A DNA stretch of 64,000 nucleotides, from positions 332,501-396,500 of the forward strand of contig NZ_JABWQX020000002.1 in the NCBI RefSeq assembly GCF_014268655.2, written 5' to 3'. Positions 1-10,803 of this stretch are shown here, piece by piece (within the stretch, counting starts at the first letter, position 1; every line of letters begins with the position of its first letter). The stretch comes from Pseudomonas marvdashtae. GTDB taxonomy: Bacteria; Pseudomonadota; Gammaproteobacteria; Pseudomonadales; Pseudomonadaceae. Below the pieces are notes generated by a model. The model ran no database searches. It was not told the DNA's origin and saw nothing but the letters and a program-made list of their open reading frames with translations. The translations under genes were made by a program, and so were the position numbers.

Positions 1-1725
<1,725 letters not shown>

Positions 1726-1884
1726 AACACCCAAGCAATTTGCTGATCCTGCCTGCAGGGCGCCAGATTGCGGTGTGTGAAGACGAAACGAACCGAAAGT
1801 TCGAATCTCACAAGAACACCGAAGCTATCACATACCCAATTTGCTGAAGCGAGGCCAGCCGGCCACGACTCGGTACCCGAATTT

Positions 1885-2000
1885 CTTGACGACCATAGAG
1901 CATTGGAACCACCTGATCCCATCCCGAACTCAGCAGTGAAACGATGCATCGCCGATGGTAGTGTGGGGTTTCCCCATGTGAGAGTAGGTCATCGTCAAGA
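1885..2000 (+). rRNA. 5S ribosomal RNA
   Basis: The gene lies about 160 bases after the 23S end, in the same direction. The conserved core CCCATCCCGAACTCAG and the loop GAAACGATGCATCGCCGATGG are present. The ends CTTGACGACC and GGTCATCGTCAAG pair to form helix I. No tRNA lies between 23S and 5S. Confidence 0.97.
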
Positions 2001-2009
2001 TTAAATTCC

Positions 2010-2046
2010 AAAACCCCTATCTGCTGATGCAGGTAGGGGTTTTGTT
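2010..2046 (+). terminator. rRNA operon terminator
   Basis: A long hairpin AAAACCCCTA-CTGC / GCAG-TAGGGGTTTT with a TGAT loop is followed by TTTTG. It sits directly after the 5S gene and ends the rRNA operon. Confidence 0.93.
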
Positions 2047-2148
2047 TTGCCCGCTATAAAAAGCTGTGAACGCTCATGATAAATTTGCACAGTTATTTTC
2101 GAGCTGGAGCACTAGAATAGCCCCAACTTAGTTGAGCCAGAGCGCTTT

Positions 2149-2808
2149 ATGCCCGATCCGTCAGACATTGATAGGTTGTCAGATCTACCCCTGAGCGATC
2201 TGGTGGCGTGTCATGAGTGCGACCTGTTGATGTGCAAGCCTCAGTTGGCCTATGGCGAAAAAGCCGAATGCCCTCGGTGTGGATACGAGCTCTACGCTCA
2301 CCGGCACAATGTCGTTGAGCGTAGCCTGGCCCTGGTGATCGCCGCTTTGCTGTTATTTGTGCCAGCGAACTTTTTACCCATCATGAAGCTCAATCTGCTC
2401 GGGCAGTCCTCCGAAGACACTGTTTGGAGTGGCGTGGTCGGTTTGTTTGATACCGGTATGCAGGGCGTGTCCGTCGTGGTGTTCCTGTGCAGCATGGCTA
2501 TTCCGCTGCTCAAGTTGCTGTGCCAATTGATTGTCCTGCTGACTATTCGCTGGAATATCGGACGAAGCTACGGCCTGCTGTTGTATCGCATTTATCATCA
2601 TTTAAGGGACTGGGGGATGCTCGAGGTTTATCTCATGGGCGTGCTGGTTGCTATCGTCAAGCTCGCAGACATGGCGGCGATTACCGTGGGGCTGGGCCTG
2701 GTGTGCTTTGTCAGTTTGTTGCTGGTTCAGGTCTGGCTGGAAGTGGTGATGTCACCCCATCAGATATGGCATGCGTTATCAGGAGAAGACGGCCATGCGA
2801 GCAATTGA
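2149..2808 (+). CDS. pqiA: Paraquat-inducible protein A (PqiA/LetA-like), first copy
   Basis: Inner-membrane protein of 219 aa in the PqiA/LetA family, which works with periplasmic MCE-domain proteins in lipid transport between the two membranes. The N-terminus carries a cysteine zinc-ribbon-like motif (Cys21, Cys24, Cys29, Cys41, Cys44). About four hydrophobic segments follow, starting near residue 57. E. coli PqiA is about twice as long and holds two such domains; here the halves are separate genes, this one and the next. Its 3' end overlaps the next start by 14 bases, so the three genes from here to 5714 form one operon. The substrate cannot be read from sequence. Confidence 0.9.
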   Translation: MPDPSDIDRLSDLPLSDLVACHECDLLMCKPQLAYGEKAECPRCGYELYAHRHNVVERSLALVIAALLLFVPANFLPIMKLNLLGQSSEDTVWSGVVGLFDTGMQGVSVVVFLCSMAIPLLKLLCQLIVLLTIRWNIGRSYGLLLYRIYHHLRDWGMLEVYLMGVLVAIVKLADMAAITVGLGLVCFVSLLLVQVWLEVVMSPHQIWHALSGEDGHASN

Positions 2809-3418
2809 TGCGGGCATCCTGGTCTGTACCGAATGCCATGAATTGAATCGACAGGACGCAGACGCTGGCAAACAGACCTGTACCCGTTGCGGCGCACGAA
2901 TCCACCCCCGTCGCCCCAACAGTCTCATGCGGACCTGGGCATTGTTGATCACCGCAGCGATTCTCTACATTCCTGCCAATATGCTGCCGATCATGACGAT
3001 CAACTCGCTGGGCCAGGGAGCGCCAAGCACCATCATGGCCGGCGTGATCGAGTTGGTTCAGCACGGCATGATTCCCATCGCCGCAGTGGTGTTCGTCGCC
3101 AGTATCGTTGTACCCACCTTCAAGTTGGTGGGCATCGCCTTGTTGTTGTTTTCGGTGCAACGGCACCAACCCATGTCCGCGCGACAGCGCATCCTCATGT
3201 ACCGCTTCATCGAGTTCATCGGCCGCTGGTCGATGCTGGATATTTTCGTAATCGCCATCTTGGTGGCAGTGGTGAATTTCGGGCGGCTCGCCAGTGTCGA
3301 AGCCGGTCTCGGCGCCATCGCTTTTGCCAGCGTAGTGATTTTGACAATGATTGCCGCAGTAACCTTCGATCCCCGACTGATTTGGGATAACACGGAGTCG
3401 GATGACGACCATGACTGA
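2795..3418 (+). CDS. pqiA: Paraquat-inducible protein A (PqiA/LetA-like), second copy
   Basis: Second PqiA-domain inner-membrane protein (207 aa) with its own cysteine pairs (Cys11, Cys14, Cys29, Cys32) and about four membrane segments. The in-frame ATG at 2771 is less likely: the ATG at 2795 has AGGAG about ten bases upstream and gives the normal short N-terminus before the cysteine motif. It overlaps the preceding pqiA by 14 bases and the following MCE gene by 17. Together the two halves would correspond to one full-length E. coli PqiA or LetA, so they probably form a complex that passes lipid to or from the PqiB-like protein. This role is inferred from the family. Confidence 0.88.
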   Translation: MRAIDAGILVCTECHELNRQDADAGKQTCTRCGARIHPRRPNSLMRTWALLITAAILYIPANMLPIMTINSLGQGAPSTIMAGVIELVQHGMIPIAAVVFVASIVVPTFKLVGIALLLFSVQRHQPMSARQRILMYRFIEFIGRWSMLDIFVIAILVAVVNFGRLASVEAGLGAIAFASVVILTMIAAVTFDPRLIWDNTESDDDHD

Positions 3419-5714
3419 TTTGCCTACTGCTAAAACCCGACCAGCTTCAAACTGGTCGGCCATCTGGGTACTGCCGCTGATTGCCTTGATCATCGGCGGA
3501 TGGCTTGGTTGGCGGGCTTATAACGAGACCGGAATCGAGATCAACGTGCGTTTTGAAAGTGGCGAAGGCATTCAGGTCAGCAAGACTGAGGTCGTCTACA
3601 AAGGCATGACAGTCGGCAAGGTAAAAGCCCTCACGCTCGACGATGAAGGCAGCTCAAAGGGCGTCATCGCGACCATCGAAATGAACAAGGACGTCGAGCA
3701 ATACCTCAAGACCGGAACGCGTTTCTGGCTGGTCAAGCCGAGCGTGACGCTGGCGGGGATCACTGGTTTGGAAACGCTGGTTTCAGGTAACTACGTTGCC
3801 ATCAGCCCCGGCGAGGGTGAGTCGACCCGTAAATTCAAGGCGTTGGCTGAGGAGCCGCCCCTGTCGGACGCCAAGCCGGGCCTGCACTTGACGATCAAGG
3901 CAGATCGACTGGGCTCGCTGAACCGTGGTAGCCCGGTGTTCTATAAACAGATTCAGGTGGGCCAGGTGAAAAGCTACCTGTTGTCCGAGGATCAACGCAC
4001 GGTGGAGATCAAGGTCTTCATTGAGCCCACCTACGCCAGCCTGGTCCGCAAACACACGCGGTTCTGGAATGCCAGCGGTATCAGCATCGATGCCAACCTC
4101 TCAGGCGTCAAAGTACGCAGCGAATCCCTGGCGAGTATCGTCGCGGGCGGTATTGCGTTCGCGACGCCGGAAAACCGCAAGGACAGTCCGCCTACGGACC
4201 CAAGCCTGCCGTTCCGCCTGTATGAGGATTTCGACGCTGCGGCTGCCGGGATTCGGGTCAAGGTCAAGCTCAGCGACTTCGAAGGATTGCAGGCCGGTCG
4301 TACGCCGGTGATGTACAAGGGCATCCAGGTCGGCAGCCTGAAAACCTTGAAAGTCGACCCGGACCTGTCCAGCGCCAGCGCCGAGCTGACTCTCGATCCG
4401 TTGGCCGAAGATTACCTGGTGGCGGGCGCCCAGTTCTGGGTGGTCAAGCCGTCGATTTCCCTGGCGGGTATCACTGGCCTCGAAGCGCTGGTCAAGGGCA
4501 ACTACATTGCCGTACGCCCGGGCGACAAGGGCGGCGCGCCACAGCGCGAGTTCGAAGCCCGGGCGAAGGCGCCACCGCTGGATCTGCGCTCGCCCGGCCT
4601 GCACCTGGTCTTGTTGACTGAAAATCTCGGTTCGCTGGAGGTCGGCAGTCCGATCCTCTACAAGCAAGTCAAAGTCGGATCGGTCCAGAGCTACCAGTTT
4701 TCCCGCAAGAAGAAGCAACTGATCATTGGTGTGCACATCGAGAAGGAATACGAAGGGCTGGTAAACGGTTCGACGCGGTTCTGGAACGCAAGCGGCGTGA
4801 CGCTCACGGGCGGTTTGACCGGTGGTATCCAGGTCAAGAGCGAATCTCTGCAAAGCCTGATGGCCGGGGGAATTGCCTTCGAAACGCCGGAGCCGAACGT
4901 ACCGTTGAAACGGCGCATTCCACGGTTCCGCTTGCACGAGGATCGCGAAGCCGCGCAGCAGAAAGGGACGCTGGTGACGATCAAGGTTGATCGTGCCGAT
5001 GGTTTGCGCAGCGGTACGCCGGTCCGTTTCAAAGGGCTGGACGTAGGCAAGATCGAGGACGTCGATCTCAGCGCCGATATGCAGTCGGTTTTGGTTACTG
5101 CGCGTATCACCGAAGTGCCGGAGCGTATTGCCCGTGTCGGTTCACTGTTCTGGGTGGTCAAGCCTGAGCTGGGCTTGATGAAAACATCCAACCTGGAAAC
5201 CCTGGTGACCGGTCAATACATTGAGGTGCAGCCTGCGGTAAAGAACCTCGGGCCGCAGAAAAACTTCGTGGCCCTGGCCGAGCCGCCGCAAAGCGCAGTT
5301 CCCGAGGCTGGGTTGAGCCTGGTACTGAGCGCGGCCCGCCGCGGTTCGTTGAAGGTCGGCGTTCCGGTAACCTATCGTGAGATTGCCGTGGGCAAGGTCA
5401 CGGGCTACGAGCTGGGGCAAACGGCAGACCGGGTATTGATCCATATCCTGATTGAGCCCAAGTACGCGCCGTTGGTGCGAGGTGGTACGCGGTTCTGGAA
5501 TACCAGTGGGTTCGGCCTGGATTTTGGCCTGTTCAAAGGCGCGACGGTGCGAACCGAGTCGCTGGAGACGCTGATTCAGGGCGGTATCGCTTTTGCCACC
5601 CCGGATGGCGAGCGAATGGGCAGTCCGGCACGACCGCAGCAGACATTTGCGCTGTTCGATCAATTTGAGGATGAATGGCTGACCTGGGCGCCGAAGATCA
5701 AAATAAGCCAATAG
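3402..5714 (+). CDS. pqiB: PqiB/LetB-like MCE protein with six MCE domains
   Basis: Membrane-anchored periplasmic MCE (MlaD-type) protein, 770 aa, expected to form a hexameric tunnel for lipids between inner and outer membranes. One transmembrane segment is near residues 20-37. Six MCE repeats follow, of two alternating kinds: odd repeats contain FWLVKPS / FWVVKPS with GLETLV.G.Y, even repeats contain FWNASG or FWNTSG and end in GGIAF.TP. E. coli PqiB has three MCE domains and LetB (YebT) seven, so this is a size in between. No pqiC lipoprotein gene follows. The start overlaps the preceding gene; ATG at 3411 is an alternative. Confidence 0.9.
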   Translation: MTTMTDLPTAKTRPASNWSAIWVLPLIALIIGGWLGWRAYNETGIEINVRFESGEGIQVSKTEVVYKGMTVGKVKALTLDDEGSSKGVIATIEMNKDVEQYLKTGTRFWLVKPSVTLAGITGLETLVSGNYVAISPGEGESTRKFKALAEEPPLSDAKPGLHLTIKADRLGSLNRGSPVFYKQIQVGQVKSYLLSEDQRTVEIKVFIEPTYASLVRKHTRFWNASGISIDANLSGVKVRSESLASIVAGGIAFATPENRKDSPPTDPSLPFRLYEDFDAAAAGIRVKVKLSDFEGLQAGRTPVMYKGIQVGSLKTLKVDPDLSSASAELTLDPLAEDYLVAGAQFWVVKPSISLAGITGLEALVKGNYIAVRPGDKGGAPQREFEARAKAPPLDLRSPGLHLVLLTENLGSLEVGSPILYKQVKVGSVQSYQFSRKKKQLIIGVHIEKEYEGLVNGSTRFWNASGVTLTGGLTGGIQVKSESLQSLMAGGIAFETPEPNVPLKRRIPRFRLHEDREAAQQKGTLVTIKVDRADGLRSGTPVRFKGLDVGKIEDVDLSADMQSVLVTARITEVPERIARVGSLFWVVKPELGLMKTSNLETLVTGQYIEVQPAVKNLGPQKNFVALAEPPQSAVPEAGLSLVLSAARRGSLKVGVPVTYREIAVGKVTGYELGQTADRVLIHILIEPKYAPLVRGGTRFWNTSGFGLDFGLFKGATVRTESLETLIQGGIAFATPDGERMGSPARPQQTFALFDQFEDEWLTWAPKIKISQ

Positions 5715-5759
5715 GATTATTGGGCATAGCTCCCTCGCCCAAGGTTTCACCTGACCATG

Positions 5760-5797
5760 AAAAAGGCCGCGATCCATCAGGATCGCGGCCTTTTTCA
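5760..5797. terminator. Bidirectional terminator between pqiB and mksB
   Basis: A perfect hairpin AAAAGGCCGCGATCC-ATCA-GGATCGCGGCCTTTTT with A and T runs on both sides. It serves the convergent pqi operon (plus) and mks operon (minus). Confidence 0.92.
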
Positions 5798-5813
5798 TTT
5801 CCGGCTATTTACC

Positions 5814-8654
5814 TCAAACAGGGTCCAGCTCCGGCTCGTCGGCCTGTACGTTCACCGTGGCTTTCACCGCATCGTGACGACGAATGTACTTCCAGTCCGC
5901 CTCGTCGATGTAGATGCCGTTCGGGCCGCTGCCGCCTTCCAGGTCGATGGCGACACTGGCGCAGACCTGTGGCTTCACACTGGCGAGGATCGGCACGAAG
6001 CCCAGTTGCAGGCTGGTTTCCAGCAGCGCCGCCTGGTTCTTCTCGTCGATGTCTGCCGCTTCGTCCAGGTAGTACGGCAGGCGCACGCGGCCGGCCTGTT
6101 CGCGATCCATCAGGTGCAGCAACAAATACATGTTGGTCAGCGCCTTGATGGTCATGGTGGTGCCGTTGGACGCCGCGCCGTCGATGTCGGTGTGAATGAC
6201 CGGCTGGCCGTTGACCTTGGTGATCTCGAACGCCAGCTCGAAAAGGTCCTTCAAGCCGAGCTGGTTGTGGTTCGCCGCCACCAGCCGCGCCAGGTATTCC
6301 TTGGCTTCTTCGTTCTTGTTGTCCTGCTCGGCGCTCTGGCTGAGATCGAACACCGACAACGTCTCGCCTTCTTCGTACTGGCCGGCGCTGTGGATGATCT
6401 GGTCGATGTGCTTGAGCGCTTCCTTGTTCGGTGCCAGGACGATACGGAAGCTCTGCAGGTTGGACACCTGGCGCTTGTTGATCTCGCGGTTGAACAATGC
6501 CAGTTGATGCTCAAGGCTGTCGTAGTCGCTGCGGATGTTGCGCAGGGTCCGGGCGATGTCGGTGACCGCTGCACGGCGGGCCTTGCCCAGGGTCAAGGCT
6601 TCGTCGGTGCGGTGGGCATAGGCGTTGATCAGCAGTTGCAGACGTCGCTCCATGTCATCTTCGCTGTCGAACTTGGCCACGCCCTTGAGGCGCACCTGGG
6701 CGTACAGCGCTTCGATCTGGCCATCGACCCGCTGCAGGCCTTGCCAGCTGTCCTGGTAATCGTTGAGCAGCGGCAGCAAGTTATCCATTGAATCGTCGAC
6801 CGGATCCATGAACGGCGTACCGAACGGCAGGTCCGCCGGCAGCAATTGGCGACGGCGCAGGGCGTCGTCGAGGGTGCGCTGCTTGGCTTCCATGTCTGCG
6901 ATCTGCCGGCCCACCAGTTGCAACTTGGCGGACAATTGCTGGACGCGCTCAGTGAAGGCATCGCTAGAGCGCTTGAGTTCGTCCTGGGCGGCTTCCATCT
7001 GCGCCAGTTGCTCGAGCTTCTCGCCTTCCTCGGCGCTCAGGGTCTGGCTGCGACGGAAGTCTTCCAAGGCTTTCTGCGCATCGAGGACCTGCTGGTACAG
7101 CGCCTCGGTCTGGGTCTTGCTCGCGGCGCGGTCGGCGGCCACGGCTTGCTGGGTCTTGAGCTGCTTGAGCTCTTTTTCCAGGCGCTCTTTCTGGTCACGC
7201 AGCGCGGCACGGTCGGCCAGGGCTTGCAGGGCCGGCGGCTCGATGTGGGACAGGTCGATGGACAGTCCTGGCACTTCGAAGCGCTCGCCCTTGAAGCCGT
7301 CGAGGATCAGTTCCATGGATTTGACCCACTCGCCGTTCTCGTCCAGCGCGATGCCGTGTTCGCCCAGCGGCAGGCTGAACAGGGCGCTGTTGAACAAGCG
7401 CATCAGGCGCTCGACATCCTGCTGCGAGAACTCTTCCCGCAGGCGCGCGTAGCTGTTGTTGTCGGCGTGATCGAGTTGCTGCTTGACCGATTTCAGGCGT
7501 TTTTCCAGGTCCCGCAGGCGCTCTTCCAAGTCTTCGGCGCTGAACTGCCGGGACTGGGCCAGGGCACCGGCCAGTTCGTCGTGGGCGTCCTTGGCGGCGA
7601 GCAGTTGTTGCTCCAGGACCTTGACGTCATCCACCAGGGCGAAGCGGTTCTTGAGTACCGACAGCTCGCCGAGCCAACGCTGGATACCACTGATTTCCCG
7701 CTCCAGGCGCATCAGCTCCTGAGTGCCACCGCGCTGGTCGTTCTGCAGCGAATCCTGCTCGTTGCGGTAGTGTTCGGCCTGGATAGTCAGCTCTTCCTTG
7801 CGCGCACTGGCGTAATCCGACCAAGTGCCCAGCAGCGAGTCGAGCAACGGCGAGAGACGATGCAACTTGCCCCGCAGGATATCGCGCTGGGCCACGCCAT
7901 TGGCCAAGGCTTCCACCAACGGGCCGGCGGCCACCAGGGAGTTGTAGTCCTGCTCCATGCGTCGTACGTCGCGGAAGGCTTCTTCGCACGCGGCGATGTA
8001 ATCCACGCTGCCGGAACGCAGGCTGTGTTCGAACGCGTCGAGGAACAGCTGCTTGAGCTTGGCCGCGGTGATTTCGCGCATGTGCAGCAGGTTGATGAAC
8101 AGCGCGCGGAAGGTCTTGAGGCTTTGCTCGCTGGTGGAACGCAGCGGGATCAGCGTCAGGTCCAAGGGGATCGAGGTGTGGCCACCCACCAGCAGGCGTC
8201 GCAGTTCATCCGGCTTGAGCTCGTAGGCTTTCAGACCTTCGCGCTCCAGATTGGTGAACAGCTCTTTCTGGCGCAGGCAGGTGTCGTCTTTCTGGTAGTG
8301 GGCCAGGTCCAGCTTGCCGGCATAGGCAAAGAACTGGTGACCGAAACCGCCGCCGGGGCCGCGACCGACCACGCCAATCACGTGCGGGCCATGAGGCAGG
8401 GCGACCTCCACGAGGATGTAGCTGGTGTCCGAGGCAAAGTAGAAACGCCGCGATTGTTCCAGGCTGTATTTACCGAAGCTCATGTCCGACATGCGCGCCA
8501 GGATCGGGAACTGCAAGGCGTTGATCGAGGCGGATTTACCGAGGTTGTTCGCGCCATATACCGACAGCGGTTCTTCCAGCGGGAACAAGCCGAGGCTGTA
8601 GCCGGCCGTGTTCAAAAGGGCAAAGCGGCGGATGCCGTAGCGTTCCTTGCTCAT
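5814..8654 (-). CDS. mksB: MksB, SMC-like ATPase of the MksBEF condensin
   Basis: ATPase subunit (946 aa) of the MukBEF-like condensin MksBEF, which organises and helps segregate the chromosome. Walker A is GANNLGKS (residues 34-41), and a Walker B-like stretch YYLDEAADID lies near the C-terminus after a signature-like segment SNGTTMTIKAL. The middle is rich in Glu, Gln, Leu and Arg heptads, as expected for a coiled-coil arm. It is shorter than E. coli MukB (about 1,490 aa), as is usual for MksB. The start codon overlaps the mksE stop as ATGA. It is the last gene of mksF-mksE-mksB. No MksG/JetD nuclease gene is adjacent, which argues for a chromosome-maintenance role rather than Wadjet-type plasmid defence. 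Confidence 0.9.
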   Translation of the reverse strand: MSKERYGIRRFALLNTAGYSLGLFPLEEPLSVYGANNLGKSASINALQFPILARMSDMSFGKYSLEQSRRFYFASDTSYILVEVALPHGPHVIGVVGRGPGGGFGHQFFAYAGKLDLAHYQKDDTCLRQKELFTNLEREGLKAYELKPDELRRLLVGGHTSIPLDLTLIPLRSTSEQSLKTFRALFINLLHMREITAAKLKQLFLDAFEHSLRSGSVDYIAACEEAFRDVRRMEQDYNSLVAAGPLVEALANGVAQRDILRGKLHRLSPLLDSLLGTWSDYASARKEELTIQAEHYRNEQDSLQNDQRGGTQELMRLEREISGIQRWLGELSVLKNRFALVDDVKVLEQQLLAAKDAHDELAGALAQSRQFSAEDLEERLRDLEKRLKSVKQQLDHADNNSYARLREEFSQQDVERLMRLFNSALFSLPLGEHGIALDENGEWVKSMELILDGFKGERFEVPGLSIDLSHIEPPALQALADRAALRDQKERLEKELKQLKTQQAVAADRAASKTQTEALYQQVLDAQKALEDFRRSQTLSAEEGEKLEQLAQMEAAQDELKRSSDAFTERVQQLSAKLQLVGRQIADMEAKQRTLDDALRRRQLLPADLPFGTPFMDPVDDSMDNLLPLLNDYQDSWQGLQRVDGQIEALYAQVRLKGVAKFDSEDDMERRLQLLINAYAHRTDEALTLGKARRAAVTDIARTLRNIRSDYDSLEHQLALFNREINKRQVSNLQSFRIVLAPNKEALKHIDQIIHSAGQYEEGETLSVFDLSQSAEQDNKNEEAKEYLARLVAANHNQLGLKDLFELAFEITKVNGQPVIHTDIDGAASNGTTMTIKALTNMYLLLHLMDREQAGRVRLPYYLDEAADIDEKNQAALLETSLQLGFVPILASVKPQVCASVAIDLEGGSGPNGIYIDEADWKYIRRHDAVKATVNVQADEPELDPV

Positions 8655-9352
8655 GCGTCGGTCTCCTGTTCTTCGGCAACGGCCCGGGCCAGTGCGTCTT
8701 CTTCGCTTTCACCTTCGAATTCGCTGAGGTCCAACGGATCATCGGTCTGCAGCAGTTTTTCGTCGCTGTCTTCGTCGATCAATACCGGCGCGGGCAACGG
8801 CAGCACGCTGTGCAGGCTGGCGGCCAGGTCGCGGTCCTGCTGGACCGACAGGCAGACATCGAGGAAGCGATGCATCGGCGGCAGGAAGCGGTACACGCCG
8901 TTGTCTTCGCTGGCAAAACCCAGTTGAGTCATGCGCCGCATGATTTTTTCTTCCAGTTCTTCCTGGGTCTGTACTTCGGCCTGGAGAAACAAGTCGCGGT
9001 ATTTTTCCAGCAACGAAGGCAGCTCGTCGCGCCCGAGGCTGCCACCGTCGAGCACGGCGATCGGGTCGCGGCCCTGGTCGGCCAAGTGCTCAACGAGGAT
9101 GAAAGTGAACAGGGCCAGGCGCTGGGCGGTCTTGTTCACCGCGGCGGCGGCCAGGTCCGGCACGAAGTAGTAGAAGCCACGGGTGTCGCACACCAGCTCG
9201 AAGCCCAGGGCCTTGAACAGCGTGCGGTACTGGTCTTGGCAGTTCGACAATTGCGCGTACAGCTCCGGGTCGCGGCGGCTGACGTGATAGCCCTTGAACA
9301 GCTCGCGGAAGATCGGCGCCAGCTGGGACAGTTCGGATAGATCAAGATGCAT
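8651..9352 (-). CDS. mksE: MksE, condensin accessory subunit
   Basis: MukE-like protein of 233 aa that would bind the kleisin MksF and form part of the condensin complex with MksB. Length and position match MksE. The protein is mostly helical, with winged-helix-like stretches, and ends in a very acidic tail (many Glu and Asp after about residue 195). It overlaps mksF by 11 bases upstream and mksB by 4 bases downstream, so the three subunits are translationally coupled. Identification rests on the operon and on resemblance to Pseudomonas MksE as I remember it; no short diagnostic motif exists. Confidence 0.87.
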   Translation of the reverse strand: MHLDLSELSQLAPIFRELFKGYHVSRRDPELYAQLSNCQDQYRTLFKALGFELVCDTRGFYYFVPDLAAAAVNKTAQRLALFTFILVEHLADQGRDPIAVLDGGSLGRDELPSLLEKYRDLFLQAEVQTQEELEEKIMRRMTQLGFASEDNGVYRFLPPMHRFLDVCLSVQQDRDLAASLHSVLPLPAPVLIDEDSDEKLLQTDDPLDLSEFEGESEEDALARAVAEEQETDA

Positions 9353-10622
9353 GGGGGATGCTCGCAGAATCCTCGGCGGCGGTGTCGCCGGCCGAGAGCA
9401 GGGCGAAGGAGCGCAGGCTGACCTGATGCTCGTGAGTGTGGTATTCGCGGCGTTCCAGACGCTCGCGCTTGAAGCGTTTTTCCCGCGACAGGCGCGAGAA
9501 CCAGTACAGCAATTCGTCGGTGGCGCCGTCCGGTTCCTGCTCCAGCAGCCAGGTCATCAAGTCCGGCATCGGCAGGGCGTCTTCGCAGCGCTCGACCATC
9601 TCGCGCACGGTACGCGGCGCACGCGGTGCTTCACCACCCTTGTGGGTCTTGTGGGACTTGGGGAAACGCGCCGGTTTCGGTTCGAAACGGGCCAGGGCAT
9701 AGACGTAGGCTTCGACCTGGCTGGCGCTGCCCAGGAAGGTGCTTTGCGGCCGGGTGAACAGCGGCATGGCAGCTTGCGGCACGGCGTCGATGCCTTTGCG
9801 GCGAATGGCTGCCAGGGCCAGCGCCGCGCCGCGGGTCACGGCGTTGTGGCGGCGAGCTTCTTCACGCAACGGCAGGAGCAGTTCACGGGCATGGCGCAGG
9901 GTCAACTGGGCGCTGGTCTGCATCTCCAGGATGCGCGCGTGGGTGCGCAGCAACATGTCGTCGTCCACCAGGTGGCCGAGGCGCTGCTGTTCGGTGAGCA
10001 TGCGTAACAGCACATTCTCGACCCTGCGCACGCCCTGCTCGAACGCGCCGTCGGCGTTCACCAGCTGGATCATCGGCTCGACGTATTCGTCCCAGGTCGC
10101 CAGCACTTCAGCGTAGCGCTGGCGCAGCGGGATCTGCCGGTCGCTGGTCTTGGCCCGTTCGGCGACGGCTACCAAGGCCTGTTCATCGTTGGCGAGCTTC
10201 TTGAGCACGTCGCGCACGCGCATGTCCAGCAGGCGCAACTGGCGGGCCAGGTCATTGCCGTCGCGCACGTCGAAAGCGTCCTGGATGTAACCGGCCAGGC
10301 GTTCGAGGTGGCGCAGGTAGGCTTCGATTTCCAGGCACAGGCCCAGGCGATGTTCGCGGCGCAGGTAGGCGAGGAAGTCATGGATCTGGGCATTGAGCTC
10401 GAAACGGTTCGGGCTTTTCGCCACCGGTACGAGGATGTCCAGGCGGATCCATACGTCCAGCAGGCTGGTGATGTCCTGGGGCGTGCTGTCCAGTTGTTGG
10501 GCGGCCAGTTGTGAACGCAGTTCGTTGAGGCTCAGGGTGCCCTGGTCGAAGTGCTCGCACAAAGGTTCCAGCAATGCCCAGTGTTCAGCGAGGGCGCGCA
10601 AGACGCGCTTGGGTTCGATCAT
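9342..10622 (-). CDS. mksF: MksF, kleisin subunit of the MksBEF condensin
   Basis: Kleisin-like subunit (426 aa), analogous to MukF, expected to bridge the MksB heads and carry MksE. The first gene of the operon. The frame stays open further upstream to 10721, but the ATG at 10622 begins the typical sequence MIEPKRVLRALAEHW and the added upstream residues look non-coding. An N-terminal winged-helix region is followed by long helices (around residues 100-260). The tail contains a basic KSHKTHKGG stretch near residue 325 that may touch DNA. Divergently transcribed from the gene at 10804, so the mks promoter lies between 10623 and 10803. Confidence 0.87.
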   Translation of the reverse strand: MIEPKRVLRALAEHWALLEPLCEHFDQGTLSLNELRSQLAAQQLDSTPQDITSLLDVWIRLDILVPVAKSPNRFELNAQIHDFLAYLRREHRLGLCLEIEAYLRHLERLAGYIQDAFDVRDGNDLARQLRLLDMRVRDVLKKLANDEQALVAVAERAKTSDRQIPLRQRYAEVLATWDEYVEPMIQLVNADGAFEQGVRRVENVLLRMLTEQQRLGHLVDDDMLLRTHARILEMQTSAQLTLRHARELLLPLREEARRHNAVTRGAALALAAIRRKGIDAVPQAAMPLFTRPQSTFLGSASQVEAYVYALARFEPKPARFPKSHKTHKGGEAPRAPRTVREMVERCEDALPMPDLMTWLLEQEPDGATDELLYWFSRLSREKRFKRERLERREYHTHEHQVSLRSFALLSAGDTAAEDSASIPHAS

Positions 10623-10803
10623 CGCAATGGCCGTCGGGTTGGCAATTAAAAGCCGCGATTGTACTGCATCGGACCGGTTGCGATTCACCCCTGAGACGGA
10701 CTGTCGTTGCGTATTGATCAACTAATGAAGCCAACGGGGCAGCGATCCGCGCCGAAGGGCGGTAGAATCCCCTCACTTTCAGTTATCCACAAGTGGCCGA
10801 CCC

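Noticed and set aside
1735..1884. tRNA-like fragment (TTCGAATCTCAC) in the 23S-5S spacer
   Set aside because: No acceptor or anticodon arm can be formed, so it is not a tRNA. The repeated CAATTTGCTGA is typical of processing stems.
6846..8927. A 693-codon open frame on the plus strand opposite mksB and mksE
   Set aside because: It is the antisense shadow of a high-GC coding region with biased third positions. The minus-strand genes have clear motifs and overlapping starts.
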